Positions 9,166 to 17,671 of a stretch of DNA of 64,000 bases are shown here, in pieces. The notes under the pieces were generated by a model. That model searched no databases, was not told where the DNA came from, and saw only the letters and a list, made by a program, of their open reading frames with translations. This stretch comes from Flavihumibacter profundi (GTDB taxonomy: Bacteria; Bacteroidota; Bacteroidia; Chitinophagales; Chitinophagaceae). The translations under genes and the position numbers were made by a program. Within the stretch, counting starts at the first letter, position 1, and each line of letters begins with the position of its first letter. The stretch lies in NCBI RefSeq assembly GCF_020076305.1, contig NZ_JAIQXE010000001.1, positions 2,046,001 to 2,110,000 on the forward strand, given 5' to 3'.

Positions 9166-11127
9166 TTATACCGGCAATTGAATAATAAATAACGAGCCTT
9201 CACCTGGTTCAGATTCAAGCAATATAGCTCCGCCATGGCCTTTAGTAATAATGTCATACGATAAAGACAGGCCTAACCCTGTACCCTGACCGGTTGGCTT
9301 TGTGGTAAAAAATGGCTGGAATATTTTTCCGCGCAGTTTTTCAGGAATACCGATACCATTGTCTTTTATCCTGATTTCAACTTTATCACCCAGTTTCCTT
9401 GTACTTACGGAAACCGTTGGTATATATTCAACCATTGATGATTTCTTTTTCTCCAGCACCGCATGAAAAGCATTGTTGTAGAGGTTTAGTAAAACCCGGC
9501 CGATATCCTGGGGAATAATATTGATTTTTCCCAACCCCTGGTCAAAATCCGTATGCAACGTTGCATTAAATGATTTGTCTTTAGCCCTTAATCCATGATA
9601 CGCCAGCCGCAGGAATTCATCAGCCAATGCATTGATATCAGTTGGTTCCTTTAGCCCACTGCTGCTGCGACTGTGTTGTAACATGCCTTTTACAATAGCA
9701 TCTGCCCTTTTACCATGTTGATTTATTCTTTCTGCATTGTCAATCAAGGCATGAGCAATAGATTTTACTTCATTTAAGTTCCCTTTATCAATCTCTTCTT
9801 TCATTTCTACGAGCAACTCTTTATTCACTTCTGAAAAATTATTGACGAAGTTTAACGGATTCTGGATTTCATGGGCGATTCCTGCCGTAAGCTCACCAAG
9901 AGATGCCATTTTTTCACGCAACACTAATTGCGACTGGGTGGATCTTAGTTCATCCAGCGCATCGTCTGTCTTAGCCTTTTGTTGTTGCAATAAGGTATAG
10001 GCTTCCTGCTTTTGTTTGTTATTGCGCCATAGCACAAGGGCGATCCCCAAAAAGATAAATGATGCAGAAATTACCAGGTATAATTTCACTTTATTCCGGT
10101 ATTCAATCCTTGCAGTTTCAATGGATTGCTGCCTTTGCAGTTCCTGTAATTTCAGGTTTTGGACTTTCTTTACATTTTCAATATTAAACAGGCTATCCTT
10201 TGTAGCAATACTTAATTCAAGGTATTTAAACGCACTGTCATATTTCTTCTGGACCTTAAATGCGCCTGCAAGGAACATGCCTGCATCCAATACTGTTTTA
10301 AGAAATGGAGCCTCACTGGCCAAAATCAGTGCTTTACGTGCATAATAGGTGGAAGAATCGGTATTGTTGTTTTGGCCAAATATCCTGGCCAGTGCGAGGT
10401 AATCTTCTGACAACACCTGGTTATCATTAATATCCCGCGCATAATAAATACTATTGTGATAATAATTTATAGCAACCGGAATGTTTTTCAGGCTCGAATA
10501 AATATCGCCATATTTAATTAAAATGGCAGGGACCATATTCTTATCGTCCAGCCGGTTGCAAACCCGGTTTGACAGGTGCAAATAATACAATGCAGAATCA
10601 GTCTTTCCCATACGAAGGTAGGCATCGCTTAAACTATACAGGTCGAACATTATCCCTGAACTGTCCCCGGCCTTTTCATCCTCTTTCTTTGTTTTAAAAA
10701 GATAGTATAATGCCTGTGTGGTATCTCCCTGGACATTGTAAACATTTGATATATTAAAGTAATAAACGGCAAGATTTTGCCGGATTTTTAACTGCTCTTT
10801 CATTTGCAAGGCCTGCAAATACAATTCTAACGCTTTGGCATAATCACCGACATGGAAATTAACACTGCCCAATGCATTTATGCAGATCGCTTCACCATTT
10901 GTATCCCCGATTTTCCTGGCAAGTTCTAATCCTTTTAATGCATAATGCAGTGCTGTATCAGGACTGGTTGATAAATATGCATAGCTTAATCCTTCCAGGA
11001 CCCTTACCTGCGCGTGATCTTCCTTAGCATTGGGTAGTAATTTTTTTAAACTATCCGCTTCCGTATTCTGTGCCTGCAGAGAACAAAAGGCAGCCATTGC
11101 AACCAAAAGAAGTTTCAGCATTTTCAT
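9166..11127 (-). CDS. TPR-repeat sensor histidine kinase
   Basis: A 653-aa two-component sensor. A signal peptide (LLLVAMAAFCSLQAQ) precedes a periplasmic array of tetratricopeptide repeats spanning about residues 25-320, with recurring patterns such as GDYAKALELYLQAL. One transmembrane segment (LYLVISASFIFLGIALVLW) and a cytosolic coiled coil lead to the kinase core. The phosphorylated His419 lies in GIAHEIQNPLNFVNNFSE. The ATP-binding boxes are NLYNNAFHAV, DNGIGIPEK and GTGLGLSLSYD. No response regulator is adjacent, so the partner is unknown. The gene is monocistronic and convergent with kdnB. Confidence 0.9.
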   Translation of the reverse strand: MKMLKLLLVAMAAFCSLQAQNTEADSLKKLLPNAKEDHAQVRVLEGLSYAYLSTSPDTALHYALKGLELARKIGDTNGEAICINALGSVNFHVGDYAKALELYLQALQMKEQLKIRQNLAVYYFNISNVYNVQGDTTQALYYLFKTKKEDEKAGDSSGIMFDLYSLSDAYLRMGKTDSALYYLHLSNRVCNRLDDKNMVPAILIKYGDIYSSLKNIPVAINYYHNSIYYARDINDNQVLSEDYLALARIFGQNNNTDSSTYYARKALILASEAPFLKTVLDAGMFLAGAFKVQKKYDSAFKYLELSIATKDSLFNIENVKKVQNLKLQELQRQQSIETARIEYRNKVKLYLVISASFIFLGIALVLWRNNKQKQEAYTLLQQQKAKTDDALDELRSTQSQLVLREKMASLGELTAGIAHEIQNPLNFVNNFSEVNKELLVEMKEEIDKGNLNEVKSIAHALIDNAERINQHGKRADAIVKGMLQHSRSSSGLKEPTDINALADEFLRLAYHGLRAKDKSFNATLHTDFDQGLGKINIIPQDIGRVLLNLYNNAFHAVLEKKKSSMVEYIPTVSVSTRKLGDKVEIRIKDNGIGIPEKLRGKIFQPFFTTKPTGQGTGLGLSLSYDIITKGHGGAILLESEPGEGSLFIIQLPV

Positions 11128-11386
11128 TTTACTGATGAATTTTACTTACTGAAATTATTTTTCCAGGCAGAAAAATTTTGATTCTTTCCATGTTACCCCA
11201 TCGAAGTGCCGAAAGACAGGTTATAATTTGAATTTAGTGAATAGTACGGAAAAACAATAACCCGGCAAAAAAGGCAAAATATGATTTAAATCAGGTTTAT
11301 TCGAGCCCATTGTCATAAAACTGTCAAATACTCCTGAATAATTTGCACCCGATTTCCTTCAATACTATTTAATAAAATCACGCTGT

Positions 11387-12700
11387 ATGAAACTGTTTAA
11401 AAAAAGTTACGCATTAGTAGCCTTAATGTCTGCATCTGTTTTAACGCTAACTTATTGCACAAAGGATAATCAGGTACTCACCACTACCCCAACTACGAAT
11501 AGTTCAACCGACCTGGTGGCCTTACTAACCACTACACCACCGGCAATTGATGGCACAATCGACGCAATCTGGGAAAACGCCACCAAGTTAACCGGGCAAA
11601 CTGAAGTACCCAACCCTGGCAACGGCCTGTTCGCAGGATACATTGGTGATAAATACACCTACACCCTACGGGCAATGTATGACGCGCAATACATTTATTT
11701 CCTGGCTGAATGGAATGATCCCACACAGGGAACAGCTGTTCAACCCTGGTATTTTGATCCGGCAAAAAAACGCTGGGCACAAGAAGCAAACAGCCGCCAA
11801 TTTGATGTAAACGGTGTTCTAACCAGGGAAGGTATCGGCCAGGATCAATTGGCCATGCTTTGGGATATAGATAACTCAACTCCAAAATTCACCGGGCAAA
11901 CCTGCTATGCAAGCTGCCACCTCTTTAATTCTTACAGGAATTATGCTGGTGTTATGGTAGCGAATAAAAGCGGAAACCACTATACCAATGGCGCAAACGA
12001 AAAAATTGACATGTGGTGGCTGCATTTGCAAAAAGACTTGCTGACCAATCAAATGGATGACCAATACCAGGATTGGGCTGGTGGTCCAGCTACGACAGAT
12101 ACAGTTGGTGGTGCCGGAAATGGCCGCCATGCTGACGACCTGGTTCCACCTACACCATATTCAACTAGCTACAAAAACAACAATACAGATCCAAGTAATG
12201 GTCCCATCAACAACCGCGTTTCCCTGAAACTTGACGGCGATGGCGCAAGCGTAAACGTTCCGGCCTGGATTATTCCGGACGCAACCAATAAAGCCTACTA
12301 TGATGTAGCAGATACTTTACCAGGAGGCGCTGCCAGAAAAGTAACCGGCGTAAGTAGTGATGGTGTATTAACTTATGATGGCGGCACATTAGACCCCTCA
12401 ACAGACGGAGAATACCTGCAAAAACCGGGTGTTAACGGTGGTGTCGGAACTAAATGTATTCCCAGTTTCATAGCAGTTCAATATACAGCTGGTCGCGCAG
12501 ACTTTACTGCGAAAGGCACCCATACAGGATCAGGCTGGGTCGTAGAATTTAAAAGGCTACTGAACACCAATAGCTCATTAAAACAAGATATAAATTTTGA
12601 AAGCCTCCAGGATCAGCCTTTCGGAATGGCCATATTTAATAATTCAAACAACCAACACTCTATCAAGCCAAACCTGGTATTGAAATTTAAAAAAGACTGA
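11387..12700 (+). CDS. Haem-binding lipoprotein, ethylbenzene-dehydrogenase-gamma-like
   Basis: A 437-aa exported lipoprotein. The signal peptide ends in a lipobox-like LTLTYC at about residue 24. The body resembles the haem-binding domain of the ethylbenzene dehydrogenase / DMSO reductase gamma subunit: PPAIDGTIDAIWENA near residue 52, then YDAQYIYFLAEWNDP near 100 and MAIFNNSNNQHS close to the end. A c-type haem-like motif with unusual spacing, Cys173-X3-Cys177-His178 (TCYASCH), is embedded in it. Two genes for another haem lipoprotein and an outer-membrane protein follow at once, suggesting a respiratory or extracellular electron-transfer complex. Family fit is good; the electron partner is unknown. 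Confidence 0.72.
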   Translation: MKLFKKSYALVALMSASVLTLTYCTKDNQVLTTTPTTNSSTDLVALLTTTPPAIDGTIDAIWENATKLTGQTEVPNPGNGLFAGYIGDKYTYTLRAMYDAQYIYFLAEWNDPTQGTAVQPWYFDPAKKRWAQEANSRQFDVNGVLTREGIGQDQLAMLWDIDNSTPKFTGQTCYASCHLFNSYRNYAGVMVANKSGNHYTNGANEKIDMWWLHLQKDLLTNQMDDQYQDWAGGPATTDTVGGAGNGRHADDLVPPTPYSTSYKNNNTDPSNGPINNRVSLKLDGDGASVNVPAWIIPDATNKAYYDVADTLPGGAARKVTGVSSDGVLTYDGGTLDPSTDGEYLQKPGVNGGVGTKCIPSFIAVQYTAGRADFTAKGTHTGSGWVVEFKRLLNTNSSLKQDINFESLQDQPFGMAIFNNSNNQHSIKPNLVLKFKKD

Positions 12701-12742
12701 CAGGCCCTGTTACTGAAAACCTAAACGCTAAATGCGAAGATC

Positions 12743-13135
12743 ATGTTACAATATAAAAAAACAATAGGGTTTTTGGCCTGCTTTATCATGCTTCTGCTGA
12801 TTGGGTGTTACAAGAATGTATCAGTCATTTCTACAACAGGTGAAGAGATTACCAGGCCTGTAAGTTTCACTGCTGATATCATCCCGATATTCAATAGCAG
12901 CTGCAGTTTAAGCGGATGCCATACAACAGGCGGAAAATCCCCGGACCTTACAGCAGCCAATGCTTATAATTCCCTTATGAATGGAGGTTACGTCAATACC
13001 GCAGATCCTGAATCAAGTGTTATTTATCTGTGGATGACTGGTAAAAAATCAACACCAATGCCACCCAGTGGAATCAATAAAGATTATAACTCTTTAATGC
13101 TTGCATGGATCAAACAAGGGGCTAAAAACAACTAA
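12743..13135 (+). CDS. Small c-type cytochrome lipoprotein
   Basis: A 130-aa lipoprotein with signal peptide and lipobox LLLIGC (Cys22). A single cytochrome c domain carries Cys54-X4-Cys59-His60 (CSLSGCH), the expanded CX4CH spacing seen in some Bacteroidota and Planctomycetes cytochromes. A late MPPSG motif near residue 108 probably provides the methionine axial ligand. It sits 42 nt after the haem lipoprotein gene and 10 nt before a DUF5777 gene, so the three likely form one operon. Confidence 0.75.
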   Translation: MLQYKKTIGFLACFIMLLLIGCYKNVSVISTTGEEITRPVSFTADIIPIFNSSCSLSGCHTTGGKSPDLTAANAYNSLMNGGYVNTADPESSVIYLWMTGKKSTPMPPSGINKDYNSLMLAWIKQGAKNN

Positions 13136-13145
13136 ACTTAAGGTT

Positions 13146-14060
13146 ATGAAAAAATACTTCAATAATATTCCTACATTCCTAAAATCCAGGTTCCTGCTGC
13201 CGGCCGTATTACTCTGTCTCCAGGCAGGACTTGCCATAGGGCAAGACACCACACTGGCACCTGCACCAAAGAAAGTGAAACCGGTGAAAAACACTTTTGG
13301 AAGTAACTATATAATCGATAACCAATCTGTAATGGTGCCAATTAAGGGATCCCTGGAGTTCGCTATCCAACACCGGTTTGGCACATGGGATAATGGCAAA
13401 AAAGATTTCTGGGGAATGTTCGCACCTACAAATATCAGGCTGGCAATGAACTATTCACCTATTAACAAACTTTACGTAGGTGCCGGGATAACTAAAGAAA
13501 GATACCAGATTGACTTTAATGCAAAATACGCCCTGTTGCAACAGACGACAGATAATTCAATGCCGATCAGTCTTACATATTTCGGAAATATGGTCATCGA
13601 CGCAAGGGACAAAAGCAATTTCGTTAATAGTGTTGACCGGTTTTCCTATTACAATGAGTTGATTGTTGCACGAAAAATTACTGAAAAATTTTCCGCACAG
13701 GTTTCTGCAAACTATTCCTGGTTCAATAATGTAGAAGGTTATGTTGATGAAAAGGGTGAGGTCCAGAATAAAATGTATAATGGACATTTCGCCTTTGCAA
13801 TTTATGGACGGTATAAAATCACTGAAAAATCTGCCATTATTGCCGGATATAACCAGCCGGTTACTCAACACCCTACCAATAACCCACACCCGAATATCTG
13901 TTTCGGATTCGAAACCACAACAAGTGCGCACTCTTTCCAGGTATTTGCAACCAATTATTATGGTATAGTACCACAGAGTAATAATATGTATAATCAAAAC
14001 GACTACACCAATAATCAATTCCTGATTGGCTTTAATATTACAAGGCTTTGGAATTACTGA
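13146..14060 (+). CDS. DUF5777 family outer-membrane beta-barrel protein
   Basis: A 304-aa protein. The ATG at 13146 is chosen because a typical signal peptide (FLLPAVLLCLQAGLAIGQ) follows it; an upstream ATG in the same frame lies inside the preceding cytochrome gene. The mature part alternates short amphipathic strands with turns, for example FAIQHRFGTWDNGKKDFWG and FQVFATNYYGIVPQSN, as expected for a DUF5777 barrel. The family has no defined function but is often found beside cytochromes. It ends just before a strong bidirectional terminator at 14070-14098, which closes the three-gene cluster. Confidence 0.75.
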   Translation: MKKYFNNIPTFLKSRFLLPAVLLCLQAGLAIGQDTTLAPAPKKVKPVKNTFGSNYIIDNQSVMVPIKGSLEFAIQHRFGTWDNGKKDFWGMFAPTNIRLAMNYSPINKLYVGAGITKERYQIDFNAKYALLQQTTDNSMPISLTYFGNMVIDARDKSNFVNSVDRFSYYNELIVARKITEKFSAQVSANYSWFNNVEGYVDEKGEVQNKMYNGHFAFAIYGRYKITEKSAIIAGYNQPVTQHPTNNPHPNICFGFETTTSAHSFQVFATNYYGIVPQSNNMYNQNDYTNNQFLIGFNITRLWNY

Positions 14061-14069
14061 CTTTTTTAA

Positions 14070-14098
14070 AAAAGCCGGCCGTTTACTGGCCGGCTTTT
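14070..14098. terminator. Bidirectional rho-independent terminator
   Basis: An 11-bp perfect stem, AAAAGCCGGCC / GGCCGGCTTTT, encloses a 7-nt loop. It has A and T tracts on both sides, so it can stop transcripts from either convergent gene. The last codons of the PPOX gene lie inside it. Confidence 0.9.
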
Positions 14099-14643
14099 AA
14101 TCCAAGTACAGTTGGCAATCCATCAAGACTAATTAAATTTTTTTCTTCGACATATTTCTTCAATCCATCAGGGCCTTTCTTTTCTGCCCATTCGAAATGG
14201 ATATCCCTTTCACCGGAATACTCAAAAAGCGGAACACCAAATCCGCAGGAGGTTTGGACGAGATCAATATTCGCCACTATGATTTGCCGTGTGCTCGGGT
14301 AAATTTTGAAATGGGGCGCATATACTTCCCACGCCTCAGTGCCTGGCAAAATTGTTTTAGCCTTTCCATATAGGCGCAGGATATTCGGCTTGCCCTCGAA
14401 AGAGCAGAACATAAAAGTTATCCTGCCATTTTCCAATGTATGTGCCGAGGTTTCATTGCCACTACTGATAAGGTCCATATAAGCCACCTCGTTTTCAGAT
14501 AACACTTTAAAAGAATCTAAACCTTTGGGAGAAAGGTTCACCCTCCCCTCTGCACTTAATGGAGCTGTAGCGACGAAAAAAACATGCTGTTTCTCAATGA
14601 ATTCCCGGTGGGATTGACTTATGCTTTCCAAAAATTTTCCCAT
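14083..14643 (-). CDS. Pyridoxamine 5'-phosphate oxidase family protein
   Basis: A 186-aa protein with the split-barrel FMN-binding fold of the PPOX family. The N-terminal pattern VFFVATAPLSAEGRVNLSPKG and the core YMDLISSGNETSAHTLENG are typical of the widespread stand-alone branch. NILRLYGKAKTI completes the barrel. These are flavin- or deazaflavin-binding oxidoreductases whose substrates are mostly unknown; it is not the PdxH vitamin B6 enzyme. The GNAT gene lies 29 nt upstream on the same strand and may be co-transcribed. Confidence 0.85.
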   Translation of the reverse strand: MGKFLESISQSHREFIEKQHVFFVATAPLSAEGRVNLSPKGLDSFKVLSENEVAYMDLISSGNETSAHTLENGRITFMFCSFEGKPNILRLYGKAKTILPGTEAWEVYAPHFKIYPSTRQIIVANIDLVQTSCGFGVPLFEYSGERDIHFEWAEKKGPDGLKKYVEEKNLISLDGLPTVLGLKAGQ

Positions 14644-14672
14644 ATACCAGAATTATTTATACATTAAAACGC

Positions 14673-15515
14673 CTATCCAAACTCAGGGCCCAAAATCGCA
14701 AATTGCTTTCCTGGTATTCCAGGAAAACGATTACTGCCATGGTACATCCGGATAAAAGGACGCTGTTCCGCAAAACCAATTGAATCGAGCCATTTGAACC
14801 ATTCCTCATCAAAATGTGTTGCATCCAAAATTACAGTTCCCCCGATACATTTCTGCAAGGCAGCTGAAACAAGGTTTTTAGCTATCGCGGTATCCGTTGC
14901 AACTACAGGCCCGATTTGTGTAAAATTATGTCCGGGCCTCCCAAAACAGTAACCCATAATTCCAACTTCCCCCTCTGCAATAAATGCATATTGTGGCGCA
15001 CCTGTAAACAGCCATTCCAATAAAAGATGCCGCCTGGCACCAAATACCTTTTGGTCAAATTCGAACACGGCTGGCAAATCATCCCTGCTGAGAGACCTTG
15101 CTGTGGAAACAGGTAATTTTACAGGGTTAACAACCGCACCCATCCGGCTTAACCTATATTCATCAACAAAATTTAATTTCAAATACACTTCGCGGCCCGC
15201 GGGGGTAGCATCCAGTTTAACCGTTTCTTCTTCCCCTAAAATATGAAGCGCTTCCTGCAATAAGCGGAGACCAATCCCTTGCCGCCTGTTTGCCGGATCA
15301 ACCAAAACCATCCCAATCCAACTGAATATGTGCTCATAACTTATAGTGGTAACTGTCCCAATAATTTTACCATCACAAACTGCAACACAAGAACCACGGG
15401 GACTGAGTTCCAGGAAAACCTGCCAATCCCGCGCAAGCTGGTTCCATTGGGCTTTACGGCAGAGCTCAAGCCCTGCACCAATATTATCAGGCTCCATATG
15501 GCGGTATTCAATCAT
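14673..15515 (-). CDS. GNAT family N-acetyltransferase, two-domain
   Basis: A 280-aa protein with an N-terminal GNAT domain and a second, degenerate acetyltransferase domain. The acetyl-CoA-binding loop is RRQGIGLRLL near residue 77, after the strand VLVDPANR. The C-terminal half ends with RMYHGSNRFPGIP and FAILGPEFG, a pattern characteristic of the two-domain GNAT branch. The acceptor substrate is unknown. A -7-like promoter box lies 12 nt before the start codon. It is divergent from prmC. Confidence 0.85.
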   Translation of the reverse strand: MIEYRHMEPDNIGAGLELCRKAQWNQLARDWQVFLELSPRGSCVAVCDGKIIGTVTTISYEHIFSWIGMVLVDPANRRQGIGLRLLQEALHILGEEETVKLDATPAGREVYLKLNFVDEYRLSRMGAVVNPVKLPVSTARSLSRDDLPAVFEFDQKVFGARRHLLLEWLFTGAPQYAFIAEGEVGIMGYCFGRPGHNFTQIGPVVATDTAIAKNLVSAALQKCIGGTVILDATHFDEEWFKWLDSIGFAEQRPFIRMYHGSNRFPGIPGKQFAILGPEFG

Positions 15516-15526
15516 AGCAGGTTGTA

Positions 15527-15534
15527 CAAATCTA
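15527..15534 (-). promoter_or_regulatory. Candidate -7 promoter element of the GNAT gene
   Basis: On the minus strand this reads TAGATTTG, a full match to TAnnTTTG. Transcription would start about 8 nt before the start codon at 15515. No clear -33 TTTG was found at the usual distance. Confidence 0.4.
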
Positions 15535-15612
15535 CCAGAAACCGCATCATTAATATTATAGAATTCCTGTCATTTTGTAGCGGAAACCAGAGATTCAAAA
15601 TTACCTTTACGG

Positions 15613-16458
15613 ATGACCATTGCCGAAAAATTCCATTTCCTGCAAGGCAAGCTTGTTGCTGATTACGGTGAACGTGAAGCCTTTATCATTGCCAATATGG
15701 TGATGGAAAAAATTACCGGCATGCGAAATAACGAAAGCCTGGGATCCTCCCTCCAGGCGGAACAGGAAATAAGGATCAACCAGTTTCTCAACCAGCTCCT
15801 GGACCACCGCCCCGTCCAATATGTACTCAATGAAGCCTGGTTCCAGGGTATGAAATTTTTTGTGGATGAAAGGGTACTCATCCCGCGGCCTGAAACTGAA
15901 GAACTTGTTGAATGGATCGTAAAAGAGGAAAAAGGCCATCCGGCAATTACCGTACTGGATATCGGCAGTGGAAGTGGTTGTATTCCTATCAGCCTGGCAA
16001 AGAAACTGCCAATGGCAACTATACATAGCTGTGATATCAGCGAAGGGGCATTAGAAGTAGCTGCTTTAAATGCAAAAGCATTAGGTACAAATATCCATTG
16101 GCACCATATTGATTTCCTGCAGGAACAGGACCGGGCATCCCTTCCCAGGCCAAATATAATTGTGAGCAACCCGCCATATATTCCGCAAAGTGGCCGTAAT
16201 GAAATGGACCAGCACGTAGTAAAATATGAACCCGGTATTGCCCTTTTTGTACCTGACGAAAATGCCCTGGTTTTTTATGCGGCTATTGCAAAATTTGCAA
16301 CAGGATATGCGGCGCCGGGAGCCAGGTTGTATGTAGAAATCCATGAAAACCTGGGTGAGCAAGTGAGGCAGTGTTTTTCGAAGGCAGGATTAACCCGGAT
16401 CGAAACAAGAAAAGATATGCAGGATAAAGAAAGGATGATCAGGGCGATCAAACCGTAA
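15613..16458 (+). CDS. prmC: Peptide chain release factor N5-glutamine methyltransferase
   Basis: A 281-aa SAM-dependent methyltransferase that methylates the glutamine of the GGQ motif in class I release factors. The N-terminal helical domain is followed by the SAM site VLDIGSGSGCIPISLA near residue 116 and the catalytic IVSNPPYIP near 183, whose NPPY is diagnostic. RVLIPRPETEELVEW is another PrmC signature. The gene converges with exbD, 7 nt apart. Confidence 0.95.
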   Translation: MTIAEKFHFLQGKLVADYGEREAFIIANMVMEKITGMRNNESLGSSLQAEQEIRINQFLNQLLDHRPVQYVLNEAWFQGMKFFVDERVLIPRPETEELVEWIVKEEKGHPAITVLDIGSGSGCIPISLAKKLPMATIHSCDISEGALEVAALNAKALGTNIHWHHIDFLQEQDRASLPRPNIIVSNPPYIPQSGRNEMDQHVVKYEPGIALFVPDENALVFYAAIAKFATGYAAPGARLYVEIHENLGEQVRQCFSKAGLTRIETRKDMQDKERMIRAIKP

Positions 16459-16465
16459 ACAAAAT

Positions 16466-16876
16466 TTACTGCCCGCTTTTATCAACAGCCAAAACTGACT
16501 TTGCGCCTAATTCACGGGCCACCCGCATTACGGCAACAACGTCCTCCACCGGGACAGATTTATCGGCGTTAATTACCACAGAAGGCTGGTCGGTTTCCTT
16601 CGCTAAAATAGGCTGGAGCTTCGATTTAAGATCAGGCAGCGTTACAGGGGAAGTGCCTACATAAATCTGCTTTTTTGCATCAATTGAAACCACCACAGTT
16701 TGTTTCGCCTTGGTATCACTCTTCGCTTTAGGCTGCGACAATTTGATCACATTCGGATTAGCCAGGGTGGACACGATAAGGAAAAACAATAGCAAAATGA
16801 ACAGGATATCGTTCAGTGCTCCTGTATGTACTTCCGCATTTCCCCTGAGTCTTCTTCTTAAATTCATGGTTTGCAT
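16466..16876 (-). CDS. exbD: ExbD/TolR-type biopolymer transport protein
   Basis: A 136-aa single-pass inner-membrane protein. A short basic cytosolic N terminus (NLRRRLRG) leads to one membrane segment, ILFILLLFFLIVSTL, preceded by the Asn-Asp of LNDILF that holds the conserved proton-path aspartate. The periplasmic domain ends with AVMRVARELGAKSVLAV. With ExbB it forms the proton-driven motor that energises TonB-dependent receptors, or a TolQR-type complex. It starts 15 nt after exbB. Confidence 0.88.
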   Translation of the reverse strand: MQTMNLRRRLRGNAEVHTGALNDILFILLLFFLIVSTLANPNVIKLSQPKAKSDTKAKQTVVVSIDAKKQIYVGTSPVTLPDLKSKLQPILAKETDQPSVVINADKSVPVEDVVAVMRVARELGAKSVLAVDKSGQ

Positions 16877-16891
16877 TTTGTCAACCGCAGA

Positions 16892-17596
16892 CTATCGGGT
16901 TGGTTCCTGTAACGTATCTATAAAATCGGCACTTGCCACTTCCATCTTGTTCACGGTCTTGTCAACCTGTGCATTTAAAAAACTATGTCCTACATAAGCC
17001 AGCAAGCCGATAATCAAACCGGTTGCAGAAGTGATCATCTTCACATAAATACCACTCGCAATAGTACTTAGCGTATACTCACCGGTTGAAGAAATGCCGT
17101 AAAACAATTGCACCATACCCACAATGGTTCCCAAAAACCCGAACATCGGGGCGATGCCTGAAACCAGCGACAATACCGACAAATTCCTTTCCATTTTATA
17201 CATTTCAAGCTTGCCTACATTCTCCATGCTCTTCTCAATGGCATCAATGGGCTTTCCAATGCGCTGGATGCCTTTATCAATCATCCGCGCTACCGGGTTG
17301 TTGGTATTCTTTGCCAATGAACGGGCAGCAGATACATTGCCATTGATAATATGGTCCTTAATGATCGCCATAAAATTTTCATCTACCTGGCTGGCTTTCT
17401 TTATGGCTATCCATCTTTCAAAGAAAAAATATACGGCAATCACCAGCAACAACAACAATGGGATCATCAGCACCCCGCCTTTGAACAGCAGGTCGAGCAG
17501 GTTCAGTTTTGCTGCCCCCCCATCCTGTAATGCGGCATGTGTACTGTCAATTATGCGCTTTGCTGTATCAGTTACCTGTAACAAAAACAAATTCAT
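16892..17596 (-). CDS. exbB: MotA/TolQ/ExbB proton channel family protein
   Basis: A 234-aa protein with three membrane segments: LMIPLLLLLVIAVYFFF near residue 40, then the pair ISGIAPMFGFLGTIVGMVQLF and ATGLIIGLLAYVGHSFL that forms the ExbB/TolQ channel signature. It is the pentameric core of the proton motor with the ExbD partner 15 nt downstream. A TonB gene was not seen nearby. A TAnnTTTG box lies just upstream, predicting a very short leader. Confidence 0.9.
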   Translation of the reverse strand: MNLFLLQVTDTAKRIIDSTHAALQDGGAAKLNLLDLLFKGGVLMIPLLLLLVIAVYFFFERWIAIKKASQVDENFMAIIKDHIINGNVSAARSLAKNTNNPVARMIDKGIQRIGKPIDAIEKSMENVGKLEMYKMERNLSVLSLVSGIAPMFGFLGTIVGMVQLFYGISSTGEYTLSTIASGIYVKMITSATGLIIGLLAYVGHSFLNAQVDKTVNKMEVASADFIDTLQEPTR

Positions 17597-17611
17597 GTGG
17601 CTAGTTTAAAT

Positions 17612-17619
17612 CAAATGTA
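17612..17619 (-). promoter_or_regulatory. Candidate -7 promoter element of exbBD
   Basis: The minus strand reads TACATTTG, a perfect TAnnTTTG match. The predicted start of transcription, near 17608, leaves a leader of about 12 nt before exbB. No -33 TTTG was seen. Confidence 0.4.
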
Positions 17620-17671
17620 TAGTGCAACGTAAAAATAAAATCATAATTAACAATATCTAAAGATAATGTCA

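Noticed and set aside
11339-11346. -7 promoter box TAATTTGC before the haem lipoprotein gene
   Set aside because: It lacks one base of the TAnnTTTG pattern.
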